From the NCBI RefSeq assembly GCF_900143285.1, contig NZ_FRDN01000016.1, positions 103,528 to 167,527 on the forward strand: a stretch of DNA of 64,000 bases, written 5' to 3'. The translations under genes and the position numbers were made by a program. Origin of the DNA: Desulfitobacterium chlororespirans DSM 11544. GTDB taxonomy: Bacteria; Bacillota; Desulfitobacteriia; Desulfitobacteriales; Desulfitobacteriaceae. The notes beneath the pieces were generated by a model. The model worked only from the letters and a program-made list of their open reading frames with translations. It was not told where the DNA came from and did no database searches. Each line of letters begins with the position of its first letter. Within the stretch, counting starts at the first letter, position 1. Of the stretch, positions 62,344-64,000 are shown piece after piece.

Positions 62344-63670
62344 TGCTTTAAAACTAAATTTAGAAGACTTTATTGAACTGTTGAATCAAGTCTACACGAA
62401 CGAAGATTTAAATTCACATAAGCGTGATTATGTAAACAAATACTATAAGCAACCCTTAAAGCTGGATGAGGACGTGACCCTCAACAGGCAATTAGGAAAA
62501 TACGAGTACGTTGTTATGGATGATCTTACTAAAAGAGTTAAAGAAACAAAGGCAACAAAGGTATATGAAGGCAAAAGAATTACGGACTTATTCTTAAGTC
62601 AGGATATTTTCTGTTTTAAAAGCCCTAGAAATTTTAGTGACTGTAAGCACTTTAGAAAGGACTTTCCGCAAAGGAACAGTTTGGAAAAGAAATCGGCAGA
62701 ACGGGTCATAAACTATTTTTTGTGCATTCCTTTGCAAAGTTTCGCAAAGGGAGAAGACCCCAAAGCAGCGAAAATCAATCAACCCATAAATGATAACGAT
62801 CTAATCGAAAAACACATTATAAGTACCAACCTGAGGGTAGAGAGAGATTTTTTTAAGCTGCTTATAGCGAAAATGGAGAAGAAAGCAGAGCTCTCACTGG
62901 GTGAGATAAGGCGAGCGCTCCAAGGGAACACCGCAAAAGATGTCTGCTTTTTGTTCCCGAAAGCGTTTCCATGCTATTTAAAAGCCAAAAAAGTTATTTA
63001 CAATTTGGAAGAGGCCATGAAAACTATTAATAGTACATCCTATACTTATGCTGATTACTTTCAGCTGCAGGATGAGGTAACAGATGCACTCTTGCAGGTC
63101 ATGGAGCATGTGGTACTCCCTATGGCCCTCGTAAGGAAATCAAACTATAAAGCAAGCTTCTTCGATTATCTCATGGAGTATTGGCTGGAGTTAGAATATG
63201 AGCCGGTTCAGCGTATGCTGCTAAAAATGGTCTGCCTGGCAGACGCAAGGGGAGAACTACATGTCACCAAAGATGAATTGCTGCAACTGATGGGAGATGG
63301 CAAATACCAAGAGTACTTATCTGCCTACCTTATGGGAAAGAATCCGGCGAGTCAAAGTCAATTTGCCAATGATCAGCTATTTCAATCTTTACTACGATTC
63401 AAGGATAAAGAAAATGAGAAAGTTTACTTAGAGTTTCCTAGCGGGGATTATCTTGAGCATTTTGAAAAGAATGGGGTTCAACTTACTCAGGAAGAGGACT
63501 TGATGGTCAAAAAATTGGCACAGCTCACGGATTCCACCACTCTGCCCATGGAAGGCTACCCTACCTTTTGCTTTGCAGAGAATGGATATGCAAAGGCGCT
63601 GGTCCAACAAGTAAAGGAAGATGAAATAACCCTGCACGTTGACTTTAACGCCTTGGTTTTAGGGGTGTGA
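62318..63670 (+). CDS. Hypothetical protein, 450 aa
   Basis: A soluble, mostly helical protein that I do not recognise. The start ATG 62318 is well supported by GGAGGA at 7-bp spacing. The N-terminus is charged (ELKEFNALKLNLEDFIELL), the middle contains NFSDCKHFRKDFPQ and VINYFLCIPLQSF, and the last third is a helical LEYEPVQRMLLKMVCLADA followed by a C-terminal domain ending ITLHVDFNALVLG. No signal peptide, membrane helix or ATPase motif is seen. It stands beside an insertion sequence in AT-rich accessory DNA, so defence or mobile cargo is possible but not shown. Confidence 0.7.
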   Translation: MSAELKEFNALKLNLEDFIELLNQVYTNEDLNSHKRDYVNKYYKQPLKLDEDVTLNRQLGKYEYVVMDDLTKRVKETKATKVYEGKRITDLFLSQDIFCFKSPRNFSDCKHFRKDFPQRNSLEKKSAERVINYFLCIPLQSFAKGEDPKAAKINQPINDNDLIEKHIISTNLRVERDFFKLLIAKMEKKAELSLGEIRRALQGNTAKDVCFLFPKAFPCYLKAKKVIYNLEEAMKTINSTSYTYADYFQLQDEVTDALLQVMEHVVLPMALVRKSNYKASFFDYLMEYWLELEYEPVQRMLLKMVCLADARGELHVTKDELLQLMGDGKYQEYLSAYLMGKNPASQSQFANDQLFQSLLRFKDKENEKVYLEFPSGDYLEHFEKNGVQLTQEEDLMVKKLAQLTDSTTLPMEGYPTFCFAENGYAKALVQQVKEDEITLHVDFNALVLGV

Positions 63671-63783
63671 ATCTATTTCAGTGTAAATGGAATAATCATC
63701 CAGATAATTGGCAATACTATTATTGCGGCATAACTAGGGCCACGCTGAGGAGCGACCCAACGCCTGTCGCAGCTTATACGATG

Positions 63784-63812
63784 AACGGTGGAGATGTCTT
63801 CCGCCGTTTTTT
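63784..63812. terminator. Terminator-like hairpin near the IS end
   Basis: AACGGTGGA-GA (63784-63794) pairs with TCTTCCGCCGTT (63797-63808) with one bulge, followed by TTTT. It lies between the 450-aa gene and the leftward transposase gene and may be part of the insertion sequence end. Confidence 0.6.
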
Positions 63813-63873
63813 GTTCATCGGTAAGCTTCAAGCGGATAAACCTCGGGAGTTTGAGGGCAGCGCCCTCAAGACC

Positions 63874-63999
63874 TTACGCTGTCAGCCTGTCTGCAAAGAA
63901 GATCATCATTTGGCTGTAGGCCATGGGCCAGTCTCTTGAGGGCTGCGTCCATTTTTTTGTGATCTCCTTGGTCGAAAGAAAGACCACTTTCCGAATGGA
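63874..63999 (-). mobile_element. IS256-type transposase, C-terminal fragment at window edge
   Basis: On the minus strand an open frame of 41 codons enters from the window edge and ends at the stop 63876-63874. It reads VVFLSTKEITKKWTQPSRDW and then SQMMIFFADRLTA, matching the C-terminal end of IS256/mutator-family transposases (ATxxITKKWTQPxRxW, QLxIxFxxR). The rest of the gene lies outside the window. A TTGAGGGC/GCCCTCAA hairpin (63851-63869) just beyond the stop may belong to the element end. Confidence 0.75.
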
Positions 64000-64000
64000 G

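Noticed and set aside
63667..63939. A 90-codon frame after the 450-aa gene
   Set aside because: It crosses a terminator-like hairpin and lies antisense to the IS256 transposase end, which gives a convincing protein match.
1..64000. CRISPR arrays, rRNA operons, prophage or replication origin
   Set aside because: No regularly spaced direct repeats, rRNA-like sequence, phage structural genes or DnaA-box clusters were seen.

Overview
The window looks like the chromosome of an anaerobic, spore-forming, low-to-medium-GC Firmicute of the Desulfitobacterium type (probably D. hafniense or a close relative). The main reasons are the Bacillus-like backbone order, the sporulation genes yqfC and yqfD, CIRCE and T-box regulation, LPxTG anchoring, a selenocysteine formate dehydrogenase, a group 4 [NiFe] hydrogenase, and a DUF364 gene of the family first structurally characterised from D. 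hafniense. The species call is an inference.

Layout. 0-5.4 kb: the 3' part of a giant LPKTG surface protein and a sortase. 5.6-13.5 kb: a CIRCE-controlled heat-shock operon (hrcA-grpE-dnaK-dnaJ) running into prmA, rsmE and mtaB. 13.5-17 kb: a PEGA/deacetylase membrane protein, a HIT hydrolase, rpsU-yqeY, a YbaK-like deacylase and a GDSL hydrolase. 17.3-24.5 kb: a six-gene Hyf-like membrane [NiFe] hydrogenase without its ferredoxin subunits. 24.6-34.7 kb: yqfC-yqfD-phoH-yqfF-ybeY-dgkA-[large structured RNA]-cdd-era-deoC-recO and a DUF4342 gene. 34.8-44.1 kb: a selenocysteine island with fdhA (in-frame UGA plus SECIS-like hairpin), fdhB, fdhC, fdhE, tRNA-Sec, selA and selB. 44.1-44.3 kb: a small inverted-repeat element. 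44.3-51.4 kb: a FecBCD-like transporter divergent from a five-gene cluster (GTPase, soluble ABC ATPase, DUF364, methyltransferase, NTPase). 51.4-52.5 kb: a probable molybdenum-cofactor riboswitch ahead of a CCG-domain iron-sulfur protein and a DUF2325 protein. 52.5-60.2 kb: a T-box with glyQ-glyS, then ccpN-like, ppsR and ppdK. 60.2-64 kb: accessory DNA with a DUF4160 pair, a ppdK 3'-end remnant, a lipoprotein, an unrecognised 450-aa protein and, at the edge, an IS256-type transposase end.

How it fits together. The backbone is the block familiar from Bacillus (hrcA to yqeV, rpsU-yqeY, yqfC to recO, glyQ to yqfL). It is interrupted twice by energy-metabolism cargo: the hydrogenase between yqeY and yqfC, and the formate dehydrogenase/selenium/metal region between recO and glyQ. 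The selenium island carries the enzyme, its assembly factor FdhE, the tRNA, SelA and SelB; only selD is not seen here. The metal cluster and the probable Moco riboswitch next to it point to metal-cofactor supply for such enzymes, but that link is inferred. The strongest candidates for something undescribed are the roughly 700-nt structured RNA between dgkA and cdd, and the DUF364-centred metal cluster.
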